This document shows positions 8,091-15,756 of a stretch of 64,000 nt of DNA, in pieces; positions within the stretch are counted from its first letter, which is position 1; every line of letters begins with the position of its first letter. Source of the DNA: Myxococcales bacterium (GTDB lineage Bacteria; Myxococcota; UBA727; VGSZ01); contig JAHFED010000020.1 in the NCBI GenBank assembly GCA_023248635.1, positions 1 to 64,000 on the forward strand, in the 5' to 3' direction. The translations under genes were made by a program, and so were the position numbers. The notes beneath the pieces were generated by a model. It was not told the origin of the DNA. It saw only the letters and a list, made by a program, of their open reading frames with translations, and ran no database searches.

Positions 8091-8933
8091 TTACCTATCT
8101 GATCGTCGCATCGAGTCAAGCGAGGGCTGCGACGGCGACACCGAAGCCACAGGCCGACGTCGACGTGTGGGATCGGGGATGGGCACCGCCGCCAATAAGG
8201 CCTGGGTGTAGGGATGCTGGGGGGCAGCGAAGACGTCGGCGGTGGGGCCTTCTTCGACGATTTTGCCTTGGTGCATCACCAGCACCCGCTCGCACAAGTG
8301 ACGCACCACATGGAGATCGTGGGCCACAAAGAGCAAGGCCAGCTGCTTCGTCGTCGACAGCGTCCGCAGCAGATTCACGATTTGGGCTTGCACGCTGACG
8401 TCGAGGGCGCTCACCGGCTCGTCGAGCAGCAGCAAGCGCGGCTCCACCGCCAGGGCCCGCGCGATGCCCACCCGCTGTTTCTGTCCGCCCGAGAGCTGGC
8501 TGGCCCGGTGGTGAAGCAGGGCTGCATCGAGCCCCACCTCGTCGAGCAACTCGAGCACGCGCGCGCGTCGCCCCTGGCGGTGCAGACCATGAATGATCAG
8601 GCCTTCGGCGATGAGTTGCTCGACGTTCATCCTCGGGTTCAACGACGACGCTGGATCCTGAAACACCATCTGCAGCTGGCGCCGCACCGGCAGCAACGCC
8701 CGCGCACCCGCGCGGGTGATGTCGATGCCGTCGAAGCACACCGCGCCTTCGTCGACGTCCTGCAGGCGCAGCAGCAGCCGTCCGAGCGTCGACTTGCCCG
8801 ACCCGCTTTCGCCCACCAAGCCCACCCGCTCGGCCACGCCCACCTGCAAGGTCACGCCGTCGACGGCGACCTGCGGCCCAAAACGGCGCACGAGCCCGCG
8901 CCCCTCGAGCAGTGGCACCCCACCTCCGCTCAC
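8091..8933 (-). CDS. Oligopeptide/dipeptide ABC transporter ATP-binding protein (DppF/OppF type)
   Basis: This ATPase of about 280 residues has Walker A (GLVGESGSGKSTLGR), the signature LSGGQKQRVGIARAL, Walker B (LLLLDEPVSALDVS) and the H-loop (FVAHDLHVV). The C-terminal PTADVFAAPQHPYTQALLAA is typical of peptide and nickel importers. The start is taken as the GTG at 8933, which overlaps the upstream stop as GTGA; a GTG at 8918 behind GGAGG is also possible. It pairs with the DppD-type gene. No permease or binding protein is nearby, so its membrane partners must be elsewhere. Transcription probably runs on into tRNA-Lys. Confidence 0.85.
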   Translation of the reverse strand: MSGGGVPLLEGRGLVRRFGPQVAVDGVTLQVGVAERVGLVGESGSGKSTLGRLLLRLQDVDEGAVCFDGIDITRAGARALLPVRRQLQMVFQDPASSLNPRMNVEQLIAEGLIIHGLHRQGRRARVLELLDEVGLDAALLHHRASQLSGGQKQRVGIARALAVEPRLLLLDEPVSALDVSVQAQIVNLLRTLSTTKQLALLFVAHDLHVVRHLCERVLVMHQGKIVEEGPTADVFAAPQHPYTQALLAAVPIPDPTRRRRPVASVSPSQPSLDSMRRSDR

Positions 8934-9898
8934 AGGTGCACGCAGCGCAGCAGGCGCGAGCTGCCCGCTGCGGCAACGACGACGACGGGAGGCTCGGCGG
9001 CGCAGGCTTCGTCGGCCCGCGGGCAGCGATCGCGAAAGCGGCATCCGCTCGGCCACAGCGCCACCGCCGGCACTTGACCGGGGATCTGCGGCAAGGGTTC
9101 TCCAAGTTTGGCCCGCGCCGGAATCGAGGCCAAGAGGGCCTGGGTGTAGGGATGGCGTGGATCGGCAAAGACACCAGCGACGCTGCCGGCTTCGACGACC
9201 CGGCCGGCGTACATCACGACGACGTCGTCGCACACCTGGGCCACCACCCCGAGGTCGTGGGTGATCAACAAGAGCCCGAGCCCCCGCGCCTGCTGCTCCT
9301 GCTGCAAGAGGCTGAGGATCTGGGCCTGCACCGTGACGTCCAACGCCGTCGTCGGTTCGTCGGCGACCAAGATTTCCGGCGACGCCGCCAGCGCCATCGC
9401 CAGCATGACCCGCTGACGCTGTCCGCCCGAGAGCTCGTGGGGATAAGCCCCGGCGGGCGCCGTCGGCACACCCAAGCGCTGCAACAACGTCGCCCCCGCC
9501 GTCCTGGCTTCCTTTTTCGAGAGGCCTTGGTGAACCCGCAGCACCTCGCCTGCCTGATCGTCCACGCGCAGCAGCGGGTTCAGCGCCGTCATGGGCTCCT
9601 GAAACACCATCGCGACCCGTGCTCCTCGCACCTTGGCGAGGTCCCGCTCCGCGAGAGACAGCAGCTCCAACTCAGCGTCGCGCCCGCGCAGCCGCACGCT
9701 GCCCTGCACAACCTGGGCGACGTCGGGAAGCAAGCGCAGCAGCGCCAGCGCCGTCAAGGTCTTGCCCGAGCCGCTCTCGCCCACCAAGGCCACCGACCGC
9801 CCCGCTGGCACTGCAAAAGAGACGTCGTCGACGACGCGGGCGGGACCGCTGGGTGTTTGGAGGAGCACGGTGAGGTGCTCGACGACGAGGTCAGCCAC
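8930..9898 (-). CDS. Oligopeptide/dipeptide ABC transporter ATP-binding protein (DppD/OppD type)
   Basis: This 322-residue ATPase has Walker A (LVGESGSGKTLTALAL), signature LSGGQRQRVMLAMAL, Walker B (EILVADEPTTALDVT) and H-loop (LLITHDLGVV). The C-terminal extension carries the spaced cysteines C-x-F-x-D-R-C-P-x6-C seen in DppD/OppD proteins, where they can hold an iron-sulfur cluster. The GTG start at 9898 overlaps the end of the MshEN gene by eight bases and the stop overlaps the next ATPase. The two ATPases and the MshEN protein are therefore one transcription unit. Substrate class is inferred from family only. Confidence 0.85.
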   Translation of the reverse strand: MADLVVEHLTVLLQTPSGPARVVDDVSFAVPAGRSVALVGESGSGKTLTALALLRLLPDVAQVVQGSVRLRGRDAELELLSLAERDLAKVRGARVAMVFQEPMTALNPLLRVDDQAGEVLRVHQGLSKKEARTAGATLLQRLGVPTAPAGAYPHELSGGQRQRVMLAMALAASPEILVADEPTTALDVTVQAQILSLLQQEQQARGLGLLLITHDLGVVAQVCDDVVVMYAGRVVEAGSVAGVFADPRHPYTQALLASIPARAKLGEPLPQIPGQVPAVALWPSGCRFRDRCPRADEACAAEPPVVVVAAAGSSRLLRCVHL

Positions 9899-12800
9899 CG
9901 CGCTTCTTGTCGGCGTCCGCCTTGGCCGCCTGCAGCTCTTCCACCGAGAGATCGGTCTGGGCCAGCAGCAGAGCCAGCAAGCGCTTCTGCTCGGCGGGAT
10001 CGAGCCTCATCACCATCGTCGCTGTGACCTTGGCGTCGGCAGCGTTGGGCGCCGCCTGGAGCGGATCGGGGCCACCGCCGACGGCAGGGCCGGGAGCGGG
10101 CGATGTCTGCAAGGTCGACGGAAGGGGAACGGGGTGGGCCGTCGGCGCGGTGTCGTCGTCGACGGACCACGACAGCTCATCGAGGGGAGGAATGCTGGGC
10201 TCGGACCCAGTCGACCACGAAGACGCCGGCGCCCCCGCCGGGGCTGCCGAGGGCGGCGGCATGACCACCGACGACAAAGGCGGGCTCGGCAGTAGATCCG
10301 ACGTCGCTGGCCAGGGCTCAGCCGCCGCTGACAGCGACTCCCACGACGGGAGTCCCGCCGACTGCTCCCCCGATGTTTCCAGTGGCGCTCCGGCCTTCGG
10401 CCTCCAAGCCGCATCCTGCGGCCTGCGGGCCATTTCGAAGGGCGGCGGGGCCACAGCCGACGATGACGTCTCGAAGGGAGGCGGTGCGGGCGGCGACGAC
10501 GCCACGGCGAAGGGCGGCGCCGCCGCCGACACCGACGACATTTGGCCGCCCGGCCTGAGGGTGGAGAATTCAAACGGCGGCGGTGCGACGACGGCCGACG
10601 ACGACATTTCGAACGGCGGCGGTGCGGCGGCGGCCGACGACATTTCGAACGGTGGCGGTGCCGACGACGACATTTGGCCGTCCGGCCGCTCCGTCTTGAA
10701 GTTTGGATGTTCAAGACGCTGGCGCGTCTTGAACACCAGAGCTTCCAACCGTGGCGGCGCGTCGGCGGCCGACGACGATGTTTGGAACGGCGGCGGTGCT
10801 GCGGCAGCGGACGACATCTCAAAGAGCGGGGGCGCTGCAGCCGAGGACGACATCTCAAAAGGCGGAGGTGCTGCGGCCGCCGCCGACGACGGCAGCTCGA
10901 AGGGCAAGGGCGTGGCGACCAACGACAACTCAAAGGGCGGGGGAGTTGCGGCCGCCGCCGACATTTCGAAGGGTGGGGGCGCAGCCGACGCCGCCAGCGG
11001 GCGGGAGGCAAGGGCGGTCGCTCCCAGCGGCGACGACGCCTCCCGGGCTGGGGAGTGCCGAGTTTCCAGGGCTTCGGCGGCGGCGAGTCCGGACATCTCG
11101 AAGATCGGTGTAGCGCTGGCGGCCCGTGAGGGCAGGGCGGAGGGAACCGGATCCCACGGTGTCGTCGGCGGCTCGGGCCGGGGGGGGAAGCCCACCGTGG
11201 TCAGGTCCAGCGGGTCCAACGCCGACGCTGGCAACTCGAGGGGAGGACCCAGCGCCGCCGCGGGGTCTGGGCCGTCCGGCCTGACAGCGGACTGCGACGT
11301 CGGCAAGGGTGGCAGTTCGAGCGTTTCCACGGGCAGCGCCGAATTCACCGACAGCGCTTCGCGTATCGGTGAATTGTCTACAGGTTCATCGCCTGGCGGC
11401 GATGAATTCACCGACAGCGCTTCGCGTATCGGTGAATTGTCTACAGGTTCATCGCCTGGCGGCGATGAATTCACCGACAGCGCTTCGCGTATCGGTGAAT
11501 TGTCTACAGGTTCATCGCCTGGCGGCGATGAATTCACCGACAGCGCTTCGCGTGTCGGTGAATTGTCTACAGGTTCATCGCCTGGCGGTGAAATTTCCGC
11601 TGCCAGCGGCGGCGGTGCCACTGGAAAGGGCGGGAGCGCTCCCCCCGTCCAGACCGCGGCTTCGAGGGGTCGCGGGGCTTCTGCGGATGGAGCGACAGCT
11701 GCAGGCGCCGGCTTTGTCGTCGCGAGCATCGTCTGGAGCGTGGGGTCGGCCCTGATCTCGACCGTCGCCGCCGCCACCGACGAAAACATCGCCCAAGGCG
11801 CCAGCACGGGTGCCGCGGCGGGTGCCGCCGGCTTGTACGCAGCGACGGGTTCGGGGGCGGCTTCGGCTTCGACGGCGGCGACCACGATCTCTCGAGAGGC
11901 CGGCACCCAGTCGACGCTGTGTCGGATGTCGGTTTCCTTGCGCGGAATCGGTCGCTCGGCGGCGTCGGCCCATGCGTCCGCAAGGGGGGCTTCGCTCGCT
12001 GGGGCGTCGACGGGGTCGTCGTCCATGTCGACATCAACGTCGATGCCCTCGAAGGGATCCGGGGCAGCACTCTCGTCGATGGGGGCCGCATCCCCTGCAG
12101 CGGTGGCTTCCCCCCAGGAGTCAAGGGGGAGCTCGGGCAGCATGATGGTGGGCAGGACGCCGGCTGCTGCTGCCGCCGGCCCAGCCAAGGCAACGGCACT
12201 CCCAATGGGAGCTGGCTCGAACAGGCCGACGTCCAGGTCCATGACGGGCACCCTGGGCAGCGGCACGGGCGGGGACCCAAATCCCATCGGCACCGCAAAT
12301 CCCGCCAGCGGCTGCGCCGGCGCCGGCGTCTCGGCGCCGACAAAACTGCCTGCGCTGCCAAAGGTGAGCGGGGCCGGGGGTGGGGGCCGGGCCGGGCCGG
12401 GCTCCACGCGTCGCTCCCACAAGGCGGCATCGGCGGCACTCCCGATCGGCCTCGGGGTCAAGCCCGGCGAGAAGGGCGAAAAGGGCGAAAAGGGCGACAG
12501 CGGCGCAGCGACCGCTCCGGTGTTCCCGCCAAAGGGAGACGAGAAAGCGCCCACCATGGGGGCGGGTGTCAGCGACCCGCCCTGAATGAGCGGGGCGTCG
12601 CCGCCGGCGCCGAAGTCGACCTCTTGCCCGCCAAACTGTACATTGAAGGACGCGGCCGATTGCGCCGTCGTCGCCGACATCCCCGAGAGCTGCGGGCGTT
12701 TTTCATAATGTCGCTGGATCCAGGTGGTGATCGAGGAGTCCCCCGCCAGCATGGGCTGGACGCGTTTGCCGGTCTTGAACTGCATGGCATCAATCGCGTC

Positions 12801-13136
12801 GGCGTTGCTCGGATCCGCCATCGCCAGGACGATGACTTCGCCTTTGGCGTCCCTCTTCACGGCGAGGGGAAAGACATGGTGACGCTTGGCCAGCTCGTAG
12901 GAAATCTCCATCACGACGCGCGGCGAGAGGTCGTCGGGCGGCGCGTCGGCGACGCCGACGTTGAGCTGCCGCGCCAGCGCCCGCACGACCCCGTCTTCGC
13001 TGGCGAGGTTCAGCTGCACCAGCAGGTTGCCCAGGCGTCCTCCCCATTGCCGTTGGTGGCCGAGCGCCGATTGCAACTGGTGCTCGTCGATCACCCCGGC
13101 TTCAATGAGGAGCTCCCCCAGGCGTTTGCGACTCAC
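9891..13136 (-). CDS. MshEN-domain protein with very long repetitive Pro/Ala/Ser-rich tail
   Basis: Residues 1-150 form an MshEN (GspE/PilB N-terminal) domain: LGELLIEAGVIDEHQLQSAL, WGGRLGNLLVQLNLAS and the following helix. In type II secretion and type IV pilus ATPases this fold can bind cyclic di-GMP. No ATPase follows. The remaining 900 or so residues are low-complexity, including many PPPFEMSSSAAA-type repeats and four perfect 21-residue units (NSSPPGDEPVDNSPIREALS plus V). Single copies of other palindromic-element peptides (RRPQDAAWRPKAGAP, FKTRQRLEHPNFKTERPDG) are also present. The C-terminal 35 residues are helical and charged. It starts at GTG 13136. A similar short protein is encoded divergently at 13496. 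It is probably a cytoplasmic scaffold or signalling adaptor; much of the tail seems to have been built from repeated elements. Confidence 0.75.
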   Translation of the reverse strand: MSRKRLGELLIEAGVIDEHQLQSALGHQRQWGGRLGNLLVQLNLASEDGVVRALARQLNVGVADAPPDDLSPRVVMEISYELAKRHHVFPLAVKRDAKGEVIVLAMADPSNADAIDAMQFKTGKRVQPMLAGDSSITTWIQRHYEKRPQLSGMSATTAQSAASFNVQFGGQEVDFGAGGDAPLIQGGSLTPAPMVGAFSSPFGGNTGAVAAPLSPFSPFSPFSPGLTPRPIGSAADAALWERRVEPGPARPPPPAPLTFGSAGSFVGAETPAPAQPLAGFAVPMGFGSPPVPLPRVPVMDLDVGLFEPAPIGSAVALAGPAAAAAGVLPTIMLPELPLDSWGEATAAGDAAPIDESAAPDPFEGIDVDVDMDDDPVDAPASEAPLADAWADAAERPIPRKETDIRHSVDWVPASREIVVAAVEAEAAPEPVAAYKPAAPAAAPVLAPWAMFSSVAAATVEIRADPTLQTMLATTKPAPAAVAPSAEAPRPLEAAVWTGGALPPFPVAPPPLAAEISPPGDEPVDNSPTREALSVNSSPPGDEPVDNSPIREALSVNSSPPGDEPVDNSPIREALSVNSSPPGDEPVDNSPIREALSVNSALPVETLELPPLPTSQSAVRPDGPDPAAALGPPLELPASALDPLDLTTVGFPPRPEPPTTPWDPVPSALPSRAASATPIFEMSGLAAAEALETRHSPAREASSPLGATALASRPLAASAAPPPFEMSAAAATPPPFELSLVATPLPFELPSSAAAAAPPPFEMSSSAAAPPLFEMSSAAAAPPPFQTSSSAADAPPRLEALVFKTRQRLEHPNFKTERPDGQMSSSAPPPFEMSSAAAAPPPFEMSSSAVVAPPPFEFSTLRPGGQMSSVSAAAPPFAVASSPPAPPPFETSSSAVAPPPFEMARRPQDAAWRPKAGAPLETSGEQSAGLPSWESLSAAAEPWPATSDLLPSPPLSSVVMPPPSAAPAGAPASSWSTGSEPSIPPLDELSWSVDDDTAPTAHPVPLPSTLQTSPAPGPAVGGGPDPLQAAPNAADAKVTATMVMRLDPAEQKRLLALLLAQTDLSVEELQAAKADADKKRGG
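10384..10431. repeat. 48-bp in-frame palindromic element (family B), copy 1
   Basis: This sixteen-codon unit carries two small hairpins: GGCCTTCGGCC and GCCGCATCCTGCGGC. It is read on the minus strand as ARRPQDAAWRPKAGAP inside the MshEN protein. Near-identical 48-bp copies lie at 20673-20720 and 51560-51607 in unrelated genes. Confidence 0.8.
10440..11000. repeat. Imperfect coding repeats for PPPFEMSSSAAA-type peptides
   Basis: On the minus strand this stretch encodes at least ten variants of P-P-P-F-E-M-S-S followed by Ala-rich spacers of varying length. It is interrupted by a family C hairpin at 10709-10734 and a family E palindrome at 10546-10561. The unit lengths vary but always keep frame. 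It looks like internal slippage or duplication in a disordered tail. Confidence 0.75.
10709..10734. repeat. 26-bp perfect hairpin (family C), copy inside a gene
   Basis: Eleven-base perfect arms GTTCAAGACGC and GCGTCTTGAAC flank the loop TGGC. It is translated within the MshEN protein tail (FKTRQRLEH). Related hairpins lie in the spacers at 21286-21308 and 22146-22163. Confidence 0.75.
11341..11592. repeat. Four tandem 63-bp in-frame palindromic units (family A)
   Basis: Units start at 11341, 11404, 11467 and 11530. The first three are identical; the fourth differs at a few positions. Each has two hairpins: TTCACCGACA ... TATCGGTGAA (TGTCGGTGAA in unit four) and TTCATCGCC TGG CGGCGATGAA. On the minus strand each unit encodes 21 residues, NSSPPGDEPVDNSPIREALS plus V. 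The same unit, in the same reading frame, occurs twice in lipB (20538-20663). Confidence 0.9.
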
Positions 13137-13495
13137 GCCCGCCTGCCTTCGCCCGGGTCCGTCGCGCAGGGTCGCTGCTCTGGGACCGGCTTCCGCGTCA
13201 GCGAGAAGCGACCCGAAGCGACCAATGGGCAGGCTCGCCTCTCCCGCTTTCGCGTCAGCGAGAAGCGACCCGAAGCGACCGATGGATGCGTCGAAGCCAT
13301 CGCCTTACCCTGCCACAGGCGTCGTTGGCCGATCCACTGAACCAACCCTGCTGGACCGCCGCGGGCGACCAAGCCGGAAGCACCGGCACCTCTGCCGAGC
13401 TCGGTTCGGCGTTGGCTCGGCACCCGGGCCGGTGGTTTGGGCCGTCGCCCAGCTAAAATCGGGAAAGGACGACGACGGCGCTCTAGATTGGCCTC
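13137..13495. promoter_or_regulatory. Divergent promoter region of the two MshEN genes, with a duplicated element
   Basis: This spacer of about 360 bases separates the divergent starts at 13136 (minus) and 13496 (plus), so both promoters must lie here. It contains two copies of a 33-base element (13191 and 13248). No recognisable sigma-factor hexamers stand out. An A-richer patch (agctaaaatcgggaaagg, 13451-13468) lies about 30-45 bases upstream of the plus-strand start and could be a -10 region. Confidence 0.4.
13191..13286. repeat. Two direct copies of a roughly 33-bp element (family F)
   Basis: Copies at 13191-13229 and 13248-13286 share the core cgcgtcagcgagaagcgacc followed by cgaagcgacc. 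The spacing is 57 bases, so they look like a tandem duplication with a diverged linker. A related but looser sequence (cgacgcgaagcgacccctgg) is at about 23200-23219, in the leader of the amidohydrolase gene. Confidence 0.7.
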
Positions 13496-14230
13496 ATGAA
13501 CCCCCCGATTCGACTCGGTGACTTGCTGATCAAGGCCGGCGTCGTCAGCGATGCCCAGCTCAACGCGGCCCTCAACGAGCAGCGCCAATGGGGAGGTCGG
13601 CTGGGGGCGATCCTCGTGCGCATGGGCGCCCTCTCGGAAGACCTCCTCGTCAAAGCCCTGTCCCGCCAGCTCAACATTCCGCGGGCCCTGATTGGTCCCA
13701 CCGACGCCATCGTGGTTCCCTCTCAAATCCTCGATCGCATCGATCGCGCGACCTGTGAAAAAGGTCTGCTGCTGCCGGTGCAGCTGGTGCCGGAGCGACG
13801 CGTGTTGCAGGTCGCCGTCGCCGACCCCTTCAACGTTGTCGCCCTCGACGACCTCACCCGCCGGGTGGGCATGCGCATCGAGCCGTTGATCGCGGGCGAG
13901 ACCCAGCTCCTGCAGGCCATCGGGCGCGTGTTCGGCGGCGCCGGCGGTCTCGATGGAGACGTTGGTGCACCAGATGCCGCCTTTGGCTTCGTGAGCAATT
14001 CGGGGGCGGCCATGGTGCAGCCGTTTACGTCGCCGGGTCGTCCGACGCCGGCCCCCCTACCACCGGTTGCGGCCCCGCCGCCGCCGCGGGCGAGTGCCCC
14101 GCCTCAGGCCGGCGACGATCTGCGGGTCTTGGCCGAGCAACAACTGCGCGCCGTGCGAGCGCTGGTCGAGCTCTTGGTGGATCGTGGCGTGGTGACCCGC
14201 GCGGAGTTGGCGGCCTGGATGGCGCGCTGA
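13496..14230 (+). CDS. MshEN-domain protein, short paralogue
   Basis: This 244-residue protein's first 150 residues repeat the fold of its divergent neighbour (LGDLLIKAGVVSDAQLNAAL, WGGRLGAILVRMGALSEDLL). It is thus an MshEN (GspE/PilB N-terminal) domain that may bind cyclic di-GMP by family precedent. A Pro/Ala linker (about 170-205) leads to a C-terminal helical hairpin (AEQQLRAVRALVELLVDRGV, then TRAELAAWMAR). There is no ATPase domain, so it is not a secretion motor. The ATG is at 13496. It is convergent with folE, 16 bases apart. It is likely a partner or competitor of the long protein. Confidence 0.75.
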   Translation: MNPPIRLGDLLIKAGVVSDAQLNAALNEQRQWGGRLGAILVRMGALSEDLLVKALSRQLNIPRALIGPTDAIVVPSQILDRIDRATCEKGLLLPVQLVPERRVLQVAVADPFNVVALDDLTRRVGMRIEPLIAGETQLLQAIGRVFGGAGGLDGDVGAPDAAFGFVSNSGAAMVQPFTSPGRPTPAPLPPVAAPPPPRASAPPQAGDDLRVLAEQQLRAVRALVELLVDRGVVTRAELAAWMAR

Positions 14231-14246
14231 CGTCGTCGTCGTCGAC

Positions 14247-14837
14247 TCACAGCGCGCGGGGCAGCTCGAGCACGCGCAACACTTCGGACCTCAAGTTGGC
14301 GTCGCTCTGAAAGACCCCCGACCAGGCGGTGGTCAGCACCCGTTCATCGCCGCGCCGATCTTCACCGAGCAACAGACAGAGCTGCTCGCATTCGACGACG
14401 ACGCCGGCGCCGCGGGCTTTGCCATGGGTGACGAGGGCGTCGGCGACGTCGCGAGTGAGCCACTCCTGGTACGTGAAGCGGTGGCCAATGGCGTCGACGA
14501 GGCGCGCGATGCGTCCGAAGCCGTGCAGCCGGCCACCGGGCAGGTAGGCGACGTGCGCCACGCCCCGGAAGGGCACCAGGTGGTGGGGACAGACGCCGTG
14601 GACCGCGATGCCGCGCAACACGACGAGGTCCTCCCGGGGATCGTCGAAGCCGCTGCCGAGGATCGCGGCCAGATCTTGACCGACGCCGCCCAGCAGCCGG
14701 CTTTGCCAGAGCTCGCGCACCCTCTTGGGGGTGGAACGCATGTGACCGGTCTGCAGCTGGGCATCGTCAACGCCGCAAGCCCGCAACAACGCCCGCACTG
14801 CTGCTTCGAAGGCAAGGGGATCGAAAGGACCGGGCAT
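14247..14837 (-). CDS. folE: Divergent GTP cyclohydrolase I-like protein
   Basis: This 196-residue T-fold protein is similar to FolE, which opens GTP to dihydroneopterin triphosphate. Zinc ligands are present as C83 and H86 in GVCPHHLVPF and C154 in CEQLCLLLG. Several active-site residues of the E. coli enzyme differ. The catalytic His179 position is Gln (Q152), the G-L-S-K motif reads G-F-G-R, and the Arg after the second Cys region is missing. The T-T-A-W-S-G-V-F end is conserved. I prefer the ATG at 14837, with GGAGG upstream, over a GTG at 14897 that lacks one. It could be a genuine but divergent FolE or a paralogue with altered chemistry. Confidence 0.75.
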   Translation of the reverse strand: MPGPFDPLAFEAAVRALLRACGVDDAQLQTGHMRSTPKRVRELWQSRLLGGVGQDLAAILGSGFDDPREDLVVLRGIAVHGVCPHHLVPFRGVAHVAYLPGGRLHGFGRIARLVDAIGHRFTYQEWLTRDVADALVTHGKARGAGVVVECEQLCLLLGEDRRGDERVLTTAWSGVFQSDANLRSEVLRVLELPRAL

Positions 14838-15006
14838 GTCAATCCCAATTCCTCCGCAAGAGACAGACGGATGTTCGTGATCGTCGTCGTTGGTCACCGA
14901 TGCTACGTTTCACGCGCCGCGCGCGGAGTCCATCGCTTCAGTGGTGGACGCGCGGCGCGCTGAGTGCTTCGGTGGCGGGCGTTGCGTGTGTCGACAAATC
15001 TTACGG

Positions 15007-15022
15007 CCCTCAGGCCGGGCGG
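15007..15022. repeat. Family E palindromic 16-mer, one of four sites
   Basis: The 16-mer ccctcaggccgggcgg is present exactly at 15007-15022 and 38674-38689, and in inverse orientation at 10546-10561. One mismatch gives a fourth site at 51099-51114. This copy is in the leader of the Lon-N domain gene; the others are inside coding sequences. Confidence 0.5.
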
Positions 15023-15044
15023 CCCAATCGAGGAAGTCACATCC

Positions 15045-15728
15045 ATGGCCAATGACCCTGGTTCTGGCGAACAAACGGCGGCCGAAATGCTCCAGCCCGT
15101 GCTGGCCGCCCTCCCGATCTTCCCCTTGCCGGGTACGGTGTTCTTCCCTCACACCTTGCTGCCGCTGCACGTCTTCGAGCCGCGCTACCGCCAGCTCACC
15201 GAACAGGTGTTGGCCTCCCACCAGCACCTCGCCGTCGTGCTCGTCGACGCCGCCAATGCCACCGCCGCCCCCCGCCAATGCGCCCGCGTGGGGGGGCTCG
15301 GCCGCCTGGTGCACCACGAGCGCCTGCCCGATGGTCGTTTTCACGTGCTCTTGCAGGGCGTCGGCCGCGTGGCCTTCGACGACGAAGTCCCCCCGGAGGG
15401 CCTTTTGTACCGACGGGTGAAAGCCCGCTTGCTGGACCCCGGCGACGACGACGACGTCGACGACGAAATGATGACCTTGCGCGGTTGCTATGCCCAGCTG
15501 CTCGATGCCCATCCCGAGTGCAAAGACACCTTGGGGGATCTGCCCCTGCGCCTCTCATCGCCCTCGGTCGTGGCCGATCTCGTCTGCGCCGCCCTCATCG
15601 AAGACGTCGCCCAGCGTCAACGGGCGCTGGAAGAAAGTTCCCTCTGCCGCCGTCTGAAGCTGGCCAATGACGCTCTCGCCACGCTCCTGCTGCGCAACCT
15701 GTCGGGTGATGCAGCGCTCCTGCATTGA
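15045..15728 (+). CDS. Lon N-terminal (substrate-binding) domain protein
   Basis: This 227-residue protein consists of the PUA-like Lon N-domain (LPIFPLPGTVFFPHTLLPLH, then VFEPRYRQL) and a helical C-terminal segment. It has no AAA or protease domain. Such stand-alone LON-substrate-binding proteins are common and poorly characterised; they are thought to bind unfolded or specific client proteins. The ATG at 15045 follows GAGGAAG by eight bases; a longer frame from 14964 has no such site. It heads a plus-strand run that continues into the TPR genes 28 bases downstream. Confidence 0.85.
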   Translation: MANDPGSGEQTAAEMLQPVLAALPIFPLPGTVFFPHTLLPLHVFEPRYRQLTEQVLASHQHLAVVLVDAANATAAPRQCARVGGLGRLVHHERLPDGRFHVLLQGVGRVAFDDEVPPEGLLYRRVKARLLDPGDDDDVDDEMMTLRGCYAQLLDAHPECKDTLGDLPLRLSSPSVVADLVCAALIEDVAQRQRALEESSLCRRLKLANDALATLLLRNLSGDAALLH

Positions 15729-15756
15729 TTCACCAGCCCGTTCCTTCGGAGCCCCC

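Noticed and set aside
7883-8119. N-terminal extension of the CxxCH surface protein
   Set aside because: It runs through the tRNA-Lys gene; the peptide VAQLVEQWTLNPAVEGSTPS is the well-known false translation of a tRNA. The ATG at 7882 begins a signal peptide.
11341-11592. CRISPR or ordinary coding minisatellite
   Set aside because: There are no spacers. The same unit in an unrelated gene (lipB) and its double-hairpin structure argue for a separate element, not only local slippage.
9907-12585. 892-codon plus-strand frame opposite the MshEN protein
   Set aside because: The Gly/Ser-rich product mirrors the repetitive tail. The minus strand has a recognisable domain and operon overlaps.
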